Positions 47,130 through 55,682 of a stretch of 64,000 nt of DNA are shown here, one piece after another. Under the pieces are notes generated by a model. It searched no databases and was not told the DNA's origin. It saw only the letters and a list, made by a program, of their open reading frames with translations. The stretch comes from Sphingobium lignivorans (GTDB lineage: Bacteria; Pseudomonadota; Alphaproteobacteria; Sphingomonadales; Sphingomonadaceae). How positions within the stretch are numbered: position 1 is the stretch's first letter; every line of letters starts with the position of its first letter. The stretch covers positions 2,139,001 to 2,203,000 of the forward strand of contig NZ_JACHKA010000001.1 of assembly GCF_014203955.1 (NCBI RefSeq). The letters are read 5' to 3'. The position numbers were made by a program, and so were the translations under genes.

Positions 47130-47804
47130 TCACCGGCGCCTGGTCGCGAACCAGATGACATGGCGCGGTCCCTTGCCGTTATCGCGCGCTTTCACCGCCA
47201 CTTCCTCCACCACAAAGCCCGCAGCGCGCAGGCGGCGCGTGAAGGCTTCGTCCGGGCCGGCCGACCAGACGGCAAGGATGCCGCCGGGCCGCAGCGCCCG
47301 CATGGCGCGGGACAGCCCGCTCGCGGAATATAAGCGATCGTTCGCGGCCACCGTGAGCCCGTCCGGCCCATTGTCGACGTCCAGCAGGATCGCATCATAA
47401 GTCCCCTGCCCCGCATCGATCAGCGCGGCAACGTCATCCTGGACGAGATTCACCCGGGGATCGTCCAGGCAGCCGGCGGTCAGGTCGGCCATGGGCCCAC
47501 GCGCCCAGACGATGATGTCCGGCACCAGTTCGGCAAGCGTGATCGTCTCGCCAGCATCCATCTTCGCGAGCGCGGCCCGCAGGGTGAAACCCATGCCATA
47601 GCCGCCGACGAGCAGATGCCGCTTTCCGCGGCCGGGCAATCGATCCAGCGTCATGACGGCCAGCGCAGCTTCCGATCCGCTCATGCGACTGTTCATCAGT
47701 TCATTGCGATCCAGCACGATCATGAAATCATTGCCGCGCCGGAACAGACGCAAGGGCTCTCCACCGGGAACGTCGGCGATTCCAAGAAGTTCGCGGGGCT
47801 GCAT
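47130..47804 (-). CDS. Spermidine-synthase-like methyltransferase-fold protein
   Basis: The 224-residue protein has RHLLVGGYGMGFTLRAALAKM, corresponding to the nucleotide-binding loop of spermidine synthases, ITLAELVPDIIVWARGPM and YDAILLDVDNGPDGLT with the acidic stretch that binds the amino donor. It lacks the usual N-terminal beta domain of full enzymes, so polyamine activity is uncertain. It stands alone on the minus strand, divergent from the exonuclease gene. Confidence 0.75.
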   Translation of the reverse strand: MQPRELLGIADVPGGEPLRLFRRGNDFMIVLDRNELMNSRMSGSEAALAVMTLDRLPGRGKRHLLVGGYGMGFTLRAALAKMDAGETITLAELVPDIIVWARGPMADLTAGCLDDPRVNLVQDDVAALIDAGQGTYDAILLDVDNGPDGLTVAANDRLYSASGLSRAMRALRPGGILAVWSAGPDEAFTRRLRAAGFVVEEVAVKARDNGKGPRHVIWFATRRR

Positions 47805-47958
47805 GGATCATCCTTTCCGGTCGCGCCGATGGCCGGCGCGCACGCTCCCCACTGGCAGCTTGGCTTCCCGGACGCAAATATCGCGGTGCAAATGATCGCG
47901 CAAACGGCCCCGGGGCGCTATTGCGCTCGCGACTCCCTCTCACCACCCCTGGATGCAC

Positions 47959-48405
47959 ATGCGATATTTTCTCGATACCGAATATAATGGCTTTGGGGGG
48001 ATGCTCATCAGCCTTGCCCTGGTCCCCGAGCATGGCGATCAGGAATTCTACGTTTCGCTGCCGCTGCCTGAGGCCATTCACCCATGGGTCGAGCGCAATG
48101 TCATTCCCTATCTGCGTCATGTGCCCCCGGGCGTCGATCATGTGCTTGACCGCGTACAGGCCGCAGAACAGCTCGAGGCTTATCTTCAGGGAGATCCCGA
48201 CCCGTGGATCCTGGCCGACTGGCCTGAAGACCTTGCCCACTTCTGCGCGCTGATGGTGACGGGGCCGGGCCAGCGCATCAATCTGCGGAGCCTGCGCCTG
48301 GAACTGATCGATGCGACAGGGTTCAGCAGTGCGCGAAACAGCAGCGTCCCCCACAATGCGCTGCACGATGCGCGGGCGCTGCGCGGATTCTGCTTGTCGG
48401 AGTAG
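47959..48405 (+). CDS. DEDDh-type 3'-5' exonuclease-like protein
   Basis: From MRYFLDTEYNGFGG at 47959 (an ATG two codons upstream is also possible) the 148-residue protein has the first acidic pair Asp6 and Glu8, a middle Asp in ILADWPEDLAHF and the end motif PHNALHDARALRGF with His and Asp. This is the four-acid DEDDh layout in a compact form, like Rv2179c-type RNases. A role in RNA trimming is likely; the target is unknown. Confidence 0.75.
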   Translation: MRYFLDTEYNGFGGMLISLALVPEHGDQEFYVSLPLPEAIHPWVERNVIPYLRHVPPGVDHVLDRVQAAEQLEAYLQGDPDPWILADWPEDLAHFCALMVTGPGQRINLRSLRLELIDATGFSSARNSSVPHNALHDARALRGFCLSE

Positions 48406-48489
48406 GAATCTCCGATTGGGCCTGTCGAAAAGCGGTCTCAGGCGGCGGCAGGCCGTCGCGGCGTAGCGGGCGCGGGCTGGCTGTCCGGC

Positions 48490-49875
48490 TTACTGCCCCG
48501 TCCAGCTCGGCAGATCGAGCGTGAAGCGCGCGCCCTGGCCCAGTGCGCTTTCCACCGTCACGTCGCCGCCCATGGCACGGGCGAGCCGGCGCGAAATGTA
48601 GAGGCCTAGGCCGCTGCCTTCCTCGCCGCTCAGGCCCAGACGCTCGAACCGTTCGAAGATGCGCTCATGGTCGGCGGGATCGATGCCCCCGCCCTGATCC
48701 GCCACCACGACCCGCGCGCGGCCATTCTCGACATCGACACGGACCCAGACAGTGCTGTCCCCCGGCGAATGACGCACCGCGTTGCCGACCAGATTGACGA
48801 GGATCTGCAGGACACGCCGATATTCGGCACATGCCGGCGCCCGCTCTCCAAGAGGCGGTGTCTGGATGCGGACATGGCGAGCGGCGGACTTGAGGTTCAG
48901 CAGGCCGGCGGCGCGACGGGCCATATCGGCCAGGTCGACTTCCTCCTTCGCTGTCGTGAAGCCCGGACGCTCGATCGCCTGCAGGTCGGCAAGGTCGTCG
49001 ATCAGTTCCAGCAGATGCCGTCCTGCCGCCGCGATATCCGCGGCATAATTGGCATAGTCCTGCCGCAGGGGGCCTTGGAGCTGCCCACTGATCGTGCTGG
49101 CATTGGCGATGATCCGCCCGATCGGCTGGCGCAGGGCCTGATCGAGCCGCCGGCCAAGATCGGCGCTGAAGATCCGGCCTGCCTCCGCCGATGACGGGCT
49201 GGCTGACGCGGCGGACAGGTCGGTATGGATGACGGCCGGGACTGCCTGTCCACGATAGCCCGTCAGGCCGCCGACATTGTCGAACAGCGGCTCGCCGAAC
49301 AGGCGATAATGAATGGACGGATCGGCGCGCAGCCGTGCCGGCTGATCCCGGAACGGCACCCGCAATGCCAGCGCCTCCAGAAGCGGCATGGCCGGGTTCT
49401 CATCCTCTGCGACGATATCCAGCAGGAAATAGCCCGTCAGCGGCTCGCCGGACCGTGGCGGCTCGTGCCCGATCACTTCCGCTTCCTGAGAGCGTCGAAA
49501 ACGCAGCCGTGCGTCGACTTGCCAGGACCAGCCGTTCGCGCCCTCCTCCCCCGGCGCAGGGCTGAGATCGCCAGCGGGTTCCTCGGGCGCGCGGGTCTGC
49601 CAGTCGACGATGGTCAGCGCATAGCCTTCCCCGTCGGGACGGATCTGGACCCACATGCTGGCATCGGATGCTCCGTCGACAACTTCGACCGCGCGGGAGA
49701 CGGGAATCGACAAGCGGCGGACGAGACGGACCAGTTGCGCGAGCGCCGGCACGGCCAGCGGCCCGTTCGGATCGCCGCCCGCCTCGACCTGCAGGCGCAG
49801 AAGCGCGGCATCTGCCGAGAGGATGGAACCTTCATGATCCAGCCGAGCCTGCGCGGCGGGCTTGAGCGCGATCAT
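48490..49875 (-). CDS. Histidine-kinase-like protein lacking the phosphoacceptor His
   Basis: The 461-residue protein has no obvious membrane segment. A sensory part (1-240, PAS-like around 185-220, GEPLFDNVGGLTGYRG) precedes a HisKA-like helix LDQALRQPIGRIIANAS, where Gln246 stands at the usual His position (HxLRxP). The ATPase domain looks intact: N box around Asn365 (NLVGNAVRHSPG), G1 ADQGGGID, and G2 GSGLGLYISRRLA at 420-430. It may act as a phosphatase, scaffold or partner, as DivL (Tyr for His) does in Caulobacter. Its start overlaps the stop of the gene upstream (ATGA). Confidence 0.88.
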   Translation of the reverse strand: MIALKPAAQARLDHEGSILSADAALLRLQVEAGGDPNGPLAVPALAQLVRLVRRLSIPVSRAVEVVDGASDASMWVQIRPDGEGYALTIVDWQTRAPEEPAGDLSPAPGEEGANGWSWQVDARLRFRRSQEAEVIGHEPPRSGEPLTGYFLLDIVAEDENPAMPLLEALALRVPFRDQPARLRADPSIHYRLFGEPLFDNVGGLTGYRGQAVPAVIHTDLSAASASPSSAEAGRIFSADLGRRLDQALRQPIGRIIANASTISGQLQGPLRQDYANYAADIAAAGRHLLELIDDLADLQAIERPGFTTAKEEVDLADMARRAAGLLNLKSAARHVRIQTPPLGERAPACAEYRRVLQILVNLVGNAVRHSPGDSTVWVRVDVENGRARVVVADQGGGIDPADHERIFERFERLGLSGEEGSGLGLYISRRLARAMGGDVTVESALGQGARFTLDLPSWTGQ

Positions 49876-50948
49876 CGCACGCGGTCCAGCAGCGCGAGTT
49901 TGTCGGCCAGGGCACGGGGTCCGGACATCCGGTCAAGCCATGAAACGGCGCGATCGGAGGTATAGCGGCGATAATCCTCGATGAAGGCGACCAGCGCAGC
50001 GTCGCCGCCCGCCGCCATGCCATTCAGCGGCGCGAGCAGTTCGGCGGCGCGGAAAGCGACGGCATCGCCCACCCGCATGAGGCGCAGCAGGGCGAGGCGC
50101 GGCTCATCGCGAAGGTCGATCATGGCGTCGAGCACGTCGTCAAGCGGCAGTCCCGTCTCGCTTTCTGCAAGCGCGGCGAAAAGCAGAAGCCTGGCGTCCA
50201 CGAGAGCGGCCGATGCCAGCGCATGGCGCGTCTCCGAGGGAAGGCTCCGCGCGCAACGGCGGGCCAGCGCGAAGGCGCCCTGGCCTTCGTCGTGGCGGCC
50301 GATCAGCTGTTCGGTCGCCCGCGCGATCGCCTTGACCGCCGCAGGCGCTTCGAGGCCGGGAAAGCGCTCGCAGCCCCGGATCAGCAATGCGGCAACCGTC
50401 CATGCGAGATCATGATAATGCTCGGCCGGAAGGTCGGGCCGCATCGGCGCATCCAGCAGCATCGGCGCAGACCAGCGCTTCTCCGCTATGCCAAGAGCCG
50501 TCAAGGCCTCGATATAGATGTCATTGCCAGCACCGGAAGCCAATGCAGCAAAGCTCGCCGGGCCGCCCGGCGCGTCATCGTTACGCAGCAGCAGCGCCAC
50601 CGCGGCGCGTCGACGCAAATGACCCAGCAATTCCGGAGAGAGCAGGTCGAGATCGCTCTCGATCGCACGGCGGGCATAGCCGGTCCCGAGATCGGAAAGC
50701 AGCGCCTCGATATGCGGATCGCCCACGTGCAGGCCGATGGCGAGCTCGATCGTGTTCATCATCCCGGCGAGATGGAACCGGGTTTCGGCGAGCAATGCGT
50801 CCGTCCACCGGCGGGGCGCAGCCGCGGCGAGCCATGCGAGATCGGTGCCGTGGCGGACATCCTCGATCAGGCGACGCGAGAGGCGCGCGGCTGGCCGTTC
50901 GCCCACGCCATAGGGGCGCTGCTCGACGGGATCATTGGCCATGCTCAT
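49872..50948 (-). CDS. Helical-repeat protein, possibly DUF2336-like
   Basis: The 358-residue protein is almost wholly alpha-helical by composition, rich in Ala, Leu and Arg, with repeated HEAT-like pairs (LSPELLGHLRRRAAVALLL; AAVKAIARATEQLIGRHDEGQGAFALARRCARSLP). This resembles the DUF2336 family, common in alphaproteobacteria and often near signalling proteins, but I am not sure. It is coupled by a four-base overlap to the kinase-like gene and probably works with it. Confidence 0.55.
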   Translation of the reverse strand: MSMANDPVEQRPYGVGERPAARLSRRLIEDVRHGTDLAWLAAAAPRRWTDALLAETRFHLAGMMNTIELAIGLHVGDPHIEALLSDLGTGYARRAIESDLDLLSPELLGHLRRRAAVALLLRNDDAPGGPASFAALASGAGNDIYIEALTALGIAEKRWSAPMLLDAPMRPDLPAEHYHDLAWTVAALLIRGCERFPGLEAPAAVKAIARATEQLIGRHDEGQGAFALARRCARSLPSETRHALASAALVDARLLLFAALAESETGLPLDDVLDAMIDLRDEPRLALLRLMRVGDAVAFRAAELLAPLNGMAAGGDAALVAFIEDYRRYTSDRAVSWLDRMSGPRALADKLALLDRVR

Positions 50949-51030
50949 GGCACGTGCTTAACGCCACAGCCTTAATAGGCCCTAAATTCCCGGCGTGGAT
51001 TCAGCAGGAGCGCTGCATGCGGCGCCCGTC

Positions 51031-52245
51031 TCACGCCACCTTCTGCACGCCCGGGAACAGGCGTATGGTGACGATCAGCGCGCAGAGCGCTGCGAGCAAT
51101 GCAAAAGCGCCGTCCGGCCGACCGAGAAGATAGCCCAGGAAAATGATCAGTGTCGCGGCAGGCACGGTGAGGCGGGCCCAGCGGGTCCACAGACCTGCCG
51201 GTGGCGCCCGCTCATCGGCAAGCGCCAGCACGCCGATCAGGAAGACCGGCAACCCGGCGCCCGCCAGCATCAGCGGCTGACCTCCCGAAAGATGCAGGCC
51301 CGACAAGGCAAGAAGAGCGAGGCCAGCCCCGTGCACCAGCCGCTCGCGCCACGGCGGGCCGGCGACACGCAGTGTCACCAGCGCGGCCTGTCGGGCCAGA
51401 TCGCATGTGCCCAGAGCCAGTAGCATCACGCCGAGCGCGGAGATCATCCAGCCGCTCAGGCCCAGGGCAAGCCCTGCCGAGGCAAGCAACAAGGAGAGGG
51501 CAACCGGCAGGGAAGGATCGATCTGCCTTCGCACCAGTTCGCGCACCATCGCCCGGGAGACAGGCGCGAGCAGGCTGCCGAGCCCGCTTGCGCGTCCGGA
51601 AAGATCGGCCTGACTGCGGTCGCTGAGCGCCTGCAGCGCGAGGTCTGCGCTCTCCTGGTCATGGACCAGCGCGAGCCGCCCCTCCATCACCATTTCCGGC
51701 GACAGCGCGACGCGCGCAATCCCATCCTGCACGGCCCGACGCAGCAGAGTGAGGGCCAGATCCCATTCGCCGAGCATGTCGATCGTGGCCAGCACGCGAG
51801 TCGCGGGAAGGCACAGCGCGCCGCCCCAGACGGCGCCACCATCGATGCGCTCCAGGTCGCTGGTAGCAGGAACAGCAGGCAGCGCCAGCACTGCCGCCGG
51901 CCCGGCCACGAGCAATGATGCCAGCGTATCCGGAGGGAGAATGATATTCTCGGCAATGAGAAGCACGCGGTCCTCGGGAGCGAGGCTGCGAGCGAGAATG
52001 GTCATGTCCTGGAAAAGCGCCACCTCGGGTGCGCGCGGGCCGCCAATCTGATCGACAAGCCGGGAGAGCTCCGGCGTAACCTCATCCACATGAATGAGCA
52101 CGCGTTCGGCTCCGGCCGCGACGGCCAGGCGCGCCTGATACCCCACGAGCGGCTGTCCCCCGAACTCGATGAGCGAGCCGGACCGATCGCCATCAGCATG
52201 GTCGCGCGCGCCATCGCGCGCACTGAGCAAGGCAACAAGCGCCAT
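51031..52245 (-). CDS. Nucleotidyltransferase-like protein with C-terminal membrane domain
   Basis: Residues about 1-220 look like a nucleotide-sugar or MobA-type transferase: an N-terminal strand with a degenerate GxG-like loop, SLIEFGGQPLVGYQARLAVAAGAERVLIHVDE, then alternating strands and helices. From about 240 to the end are six to eight hydrophobic helices. The architecture is reminiscent of archaeal two-domain enzymes that join a CTP transferase to a CDP-alcohol transferase, but the DG..AR motif is absent. Function unknown. It is 82 bases upstream of the helical-repeat gene on the same strand. Confidence 0.6.
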   Translation of the reverse strand: MALVALLSARDGARDHADGDRSGSLIEFGGQPLVGYQARLAVAAGAERVLIHVDEVTPELSRLVDQIGGPRAPEVALFQDMTILARSLAPEDRVLLIAENIILPPDTLASLLVAGPAAVLALPAVPATSDLERIDGGAVWGGALCLPATRVLATIDMLGEWDLALTLLRRAVQDGIARVALSPEMVMEGRLALVHDQESADLALQALSDRSQADLSGRASGLGSLLAPVSRAMVRELVRRQIDPSLPVALSLLLASAGLALGLSGWMISALGVMLLALGTCDLARQAALVTLRVAGPPWRERLVHGAGLALLALSGLHLSGGQPLMLAGAGLPVFLIGVLALADERAPPAGLWTRWARLTVPAATLIIFLGYLLGRPDGAFALLAALCALIVTIRLFPGVQKVA

Positions 52246-52529
52246 CCGACGTGCTAATCCAGGGCTTTCGACATGCCTCCTGTCTGACGGCGAGACAGCC
52301 TGAATGCAAGCGGAGGGCGTGAACGTCTTGCGCAGACAGGCCGCGCGGGCTGGCCGGGACGGCGAAGTGCCGATCGCCGGCGAACGCTCCTAACAAAAAG
52401 CCCCGCCAAGGCGGGGCAGTGTTGACCGCTGCTCGGGTCTGCAGTGGACAGCGGGCGTCGATGAAACGTGCTGCCGGCGCGTTGGTTGCATGCCGCGCGT
52501 GCGAAATGAAAAAAATTTCCGGCGGGCGT
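52246..52529. other. Intergenic region with promoter space and Hpt-gene 3' UTR
   Basis: Between the start of the nucleotidyltransferase-like gene and the stop of the Hpt-like gene. The minus-strand Hpt transcript would extend about 110 bases to the terminator at 52393-52417. The rest (52246-52392) must hold the promoter of the downstream gene; no clear -35/-10 pair was picked out. No coding frame is convincing. Confidence 0.5.
52393..52417 (-). terminator. Rho-independent terminator of the Hpt-like gene
   Basis: On the minus strand GCCCCGCC and GGCGGGGC form a tight GC-rich stem followed directly by TTTTTGTT. It lies about 112 bases past the Hpt-like stop codon. Confidence 0.85.
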
Positions 52530-52841
52530 TCAGTCCCGCGTTTCGCCTTCGACCAGAGCGATCGCATCGCGGATGCGCCGCAGGATGACCGGATCGCCGG
52601 GGGCACTTTCCAGGGCTTCGTCAGCGAGGTCCATCACGCTGTTCACGCCGAAGCTCGCGCACAATCCCTTGAGCTTGAGAGCTGCCATGGTCCAGTTCGC
52701 GTCGCAGCGGGCGCGGGCCAGAAGATCGAGCTGCCTTTCGGCGCTTTCCATGAACGCGCGGCGCAATTCAGCGATCAGCGCGAGGTCCGATCCGACAGCC
52801 GCGGAAAGGGCTGCTTCAAGAGTGCCGGGGTCATAAGCCAT
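52530..52841 (-). CDS. Hpt-domain-like protein lacking the phosphorylatable His
   Basis: From the ATG at 52841 the protein has 103 residues in a four-helix pattern typical of histidine phosphotransfer domains (FMESAERQLDLLARARCDANW; LASFGV-like turn; LADEALE). The hallmark HxLKG is LKLKG: Leu55 replaces His. The codon is CTC where CAC would give His, a single-base change. Either this copy is inactive in phosphotransfer or it only binds partners. It shares an 80-base promoter region with the divergent coiled-coil gene. Confidence 0.8.
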   Translation of the reverse strand: MAYDPGTLEAALSAAVGSDLALIAELRRAFMESAERQLDLLARARCDANWTMAALKLKGLCASFGVNSVMDLADEALESAPGDPVILRRIRDAIALVEGETRD

Positions 52842-52864
52842 GCGCTGAAAATAGGGCGGCAAAC

Positions 52865-52879
52865 GTAAACAGGGCGTAA
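52865..52879. promoter_or_regulatory. CtrA-box-like element in the Hpt/coiled-coil divergent promoter region
   Basis: GTAA, seven bases, GTAA. The CtrA consensus in alphaproteobacteria is TTAA-N7-TTAA, so each half has one mismatch with exact spacing. The element lies between two genes whose products suggest cell-polarity or cell-cycle roles. This is a weak match and a single occurrence. Confidence 0.25.
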
Positions 52880-52921
52880 AATTCGGTTCCACGGCGAGGC
52901 TAAAATGTTAAGGACAAGCCC

Positions 52922-55309
52922 ATGACAGGGCGCAAAAAAGAGAATAATCCGTCCCACTCAGGGACAGGGGGCCCGGACTCCGAACCGGCAAGGGATGCAG
53001 ACGGCATGAGCCATGACTGGCTGGCGCGATTGCGCGAATCTGACTCCGGATGGAATGAACCGGCCTTTCCGGATCGCTTCCCGCGGAGCGATGGCCAGAC
53101 GGCTGCGTCTCTTTCGGAACAGGCTGCCGTGGAGGAAACCTCTTATTCTGAAGAATCCGGACGCGGCTTCGTGCGTCTCGCCGGCCTGGGACTGGTTGCG
53201 CTCGCAGCGATCGGCTGGATTGCGCTCGTGGCGGCAAGCGGCGTCGATCCTGACATCGCGCTTCGCTTCGCGCCTCTCGTCAATCTGGTTGCGGTTCTTG
53301 CCGCACCGCTGGTGCTGCTCGGCGGGCTTGCCGCATGGCTTGCGAGGCCGCGTCGCGATCAGGGCATGAACCCCGCGATGCTGGCCGGCGCGCGGGATAC
53401 GGTCGGCCAGGCTGAACGCGCCGCCATCCGGCTCGGCGAAGCCCAGGCCCTTTTCATGAACCAGACACGCGATTTCGCGGCGATGGCGGACCAATCTGCC
53501 GGCGCGATCCTCGGCACCGTCCAGGCCATGAGCGCCCAGACCGCCCAGATCGAGCAGAGTACGGGTGCTTCCATCGCGACCCTCACGGACCTGAGCGAAC
53601 GGATCGCGACGATGAGCGAGGCGCTGCCCCGCCTTGAGGACCGACTGGCGACACTGGGGGAGACGCTGGCCCGGACTAGCGGCGAGATCGGCCATCGCCA
53701 CGATTCGCTTGATCAGCAGCTCCAGTCCACGGCTCTCATCGCCGAGGAAGTGCGGCTGCAATTGCTCGATGCAGGCAAGGCCCTGGGGGACCAGCTTGCT
53801 GATCTGCGCGAGGGCACGCGAACGGCCGGCGAGGAACTGGCCGGTCTCTCGGAGCTCTCCTCCGCGCGGATCGATCTGACACTCGATCGGGTCAAGGGCG
53901 TGCTCGCTTCGACCCAGGAGCGCATCGAGGCGCAGAATGTCGCTCTTGCCGCGCTGGTCGAGGAGAGCCGGGCGAGCATCGATCGCGCCGCCGGCAACGC
54001 GCATGAGCGCTTCGCCGAGCATTGCCGCAAGATCGAAACCATTCTCGATGCGCTGGACGCCCGGATCATGGGCCAAACTGAGAAGAGCAACGCCTGGCTG
54101 GAGAGCACGGCGCGCGGGGTTACTGAACTGGCCGGCGAGTTCAATGCGCTGGAACAGTCCGCCATGGCGCGCACCGAACGGCTGTCCTCGACGATGATGC
54201 AGCTTTCCGGCGACACCCGGCGGCTGGTGGATGCCATCGAGGACGGCCACGGCAGTTCCGAGCAGCTCGTCCGTCGGGCCGAGGCCTTGCTGGTCGCGCT
54301 CGATTCCGGGGTCCGCGAGCTGGATGAGAGCTTGCCGACGGCGATGGGGCGCGTGGAAACGCGGCTCGGCGCCCTGCATGACCGCATCCGGGACGCCAGT
54401 CCGGCCATCGAAGCCGTGGAAGCTGTCGCCACCGGCGTCGTCAGCCAGCTTCGCGAGTCCGACGATCTCGCCAAGGGCCATGCTGCCGCGCTCGGCGAGG
54501 CGCTTCAGCGCTCCCAGCAGGCTCTTGCGGCCCAGAAGGCGGAAGTCGCGGCGCTCGCGCAAGCCGTGGGCGAAGCGAGCGACAGCATGGCGCGGCTGGG
54601 CGAGTCGGTCGGGCCGCAGATGATCGAGGCGCTGCTGCGCGTGCGCGAAACGGCCGATGCCGCTGCCAACAGGGCCCGCGCGGCGATTGCGGAGGCGATC
54701 CCGGCAGCCGCTGCCGCGTTGGGCGCAGCAAGTGGCGAAGCCATGGACAAGGCCGTCGGGCAGGTCGTGACGGATCATCTCGCCCGGCTGACGTCCGTGG
54801 CGGACGAAGCCGTGAAAGCGGCTCATCGCGCGACCGACAAGCTCACCCGGCAGATGCTCACCCTCACCGATGCCAGCCAGACGCTCGAGCGGACCATTGC
54901 CAGCAATGCCGAGCGGATCGAGGGGCAGGACCGCGAACTGATGGCCGAGCGCTCGGCCCGCCTGATCGCCTCGCTCAACGAACGCGCGATCGACGTCAAC
55001 AAATGGCTCGACAAGGATGTCTCCGAGGCGGACTGGACGGCCTATCTCAAGGGCGATCAGGGACTGTTCGCCCGGCGGGCAACGAGGCTGGTGAGCAGCG
55101 CGGACGCCAAATATGTCCATGCGCTCTACAATGAGGATGCGGATTTCCGCGAGCATGTGAACCGCTACATCCATGACTTCGAGGCCCTGCTGCGCACCGT
55201 GATGGCGACCAGAGATGGCAGCACGCTCGCGCTCACCATGGTGTCGTCGGACATCGGCAAGCTGTACGTCGCGCTGGCACAAGCCATCGAGCGCCTGCGC
55301 GCTCACTGA
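52922..55309 (+). CDS. Large two-TM coiled-coil protein (TipN-like architecture)
   Basis: The 795-residue protein has a cytoplasmic N-terminus of about 80 residues, two membrane helices (about 84-106 and 112-141), roughly 480 residues of coiled coil rich in Ala, Glu, Arg and Gln, and a more globular C-terminal part (about 650-795: ERAIDVNKWLDKDVSEADW, FARRATRLVSSADAKYVH, FREHVNRYIHDFEALLRTV, SSDIGKLYVALAQAIERL). Caulobacter TipN, a pole-marking protein, has the same order: two TM segments, then a long coiled coil. I infer a polar scaffold; TipN identity is unproven. Start ATG follows AAGGA. Confidence 0.7.
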   Translation: MTGRKKENNPSHSGTGGPDSEPARDADGMSHDWLARLRESDSGWNEPAFPDRFPRSDGQTAASLSEQAAVEETSYSEESGRGFVRLAGLGLVALAAIGWIALVAASGVDPDIALRFAPLVNLVAVLAAPLVLLGGLAAWLARPRRDQGMNPAMLAGARDTVGQAERAAIRLGEAQALFMNQTRDFAAMADQSAGAILGTVQAMSAQTAQIEQSTGASIATLTDLSERIATMSEALPRLEDRLATLGETLARTSGEIGHRHDSLDQQLQSTALIAEEVRLQLLDAGKALGDQLADLREGTRTAGEELAGLSELSSARIDLTLDRVKGVLASTQERIEAQNVALAALVEESRASIDRAAGNAHERFAEHCRKIETILDALDARIMGQTEKSNAWLESTARGVTELAGEFNALEQSAMARTERLSSTMMQLSGDTRRLVDAIEDGHGSSEQLVRRAEALLVALDSGVRELDESLPTAMGRVETRLGALHDRIRDASPAIEAVEAVATGVVSQLRESDDLAKGHAAALGEALQRSQQALAAQKAEVAALAQAVGEASDSMARLGESVGPQMIEALLRVRETADAAANRARAAIAEAIPAAAAALGAASGEAMDKAVGQVVTDHLARLTSVADEAVKAAHRATDKLTRQMLTLTDASQTLERTIASNAERIEGQDRELMAERSARLIASLNERAIDVNKWLDKDVSEADWTAYLKGDQGLFARRATRLVSSADAKYVHALYNEDADFREHVNRYIHDFEALLRTVMATRDGSTLALTMVSSDIGKLYVALAQAIERLRAH

Positions 55310-55339
55310 GCCTGCGGTGCGGGATGTCCCGCCCGGTCT

Positions 55340-55675
55340 CTAAACCCGGCGTCTGCGCGTCGGCGCATGAAAATCGCATGGCTTGTCAGCGATCCAGCGC
55401 AGAAATGAAGCCATCGCCGGAGCTGCCTGCAAGGCGGCGACATCGTCGCCGGTGCGTTGAAGCTCGCCATTGCTGAAATTGGCATGGATCGCTCGGTGGC
55501 AGATCGGATGCACGGGCCGGGTCAGGCGCCCGCCCTTCACTTTCGGGACCGGGTGATGCCATTCGATGCGTCGGCCGAGCAATCTCCCACAAAGCCAGCA
55601 CCGCACTTCCGCTTCCACGGGGCCGGCATCGGCCCTGTGATCATGCGGACCGCGCTTTTCCTTCCCTCTCGCCAT
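55340..55675 (-). CDS. Small HNH-type endonuclease-like protein
   Basis: From the ATG at 55675 the protein has 111 residues. A zinc-type CWLCG is followed by RRIEWHHPVPKVKGG, PVHPICHRAIHANFSN: the two Cys, the HH pair and the CxxxxH end fit the HNH/HNHc nuclease fold seen in small free-standing proteins. Phage or mobile-element genes are not nearby, so the role is unknown. The ORF upstream to 55837 is in the frame of the MOSC gene shadow. Confidence 0.7.
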   Translation of the reverse strand: MARGKEKRGPHDHRADAGPVEAEVRCWLCGRLLGRRIEWHHPVPKVKGGRLTRPVHPICHRAIHANFSNGELQRTGDDVAALQAAPAMASFLRWIADKPCDFHAPTRRRRV

Positions 55676-55682
55676 GGCGCAA

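Noticed and set aside
52393..52417. Plus-strand terminator
   Set aside because: The T run is on the minus strand; in plus orientation there are only A residues before the stem and no T tract after it.
52958..55306. 782-codon minus-strand frame over the coiled-coil gene
   Set aside because: Antisense shadow: the sense protein has clean membrane helices and heptad-type composition, and the antisense reading is Gly/Arg-rich without structure.
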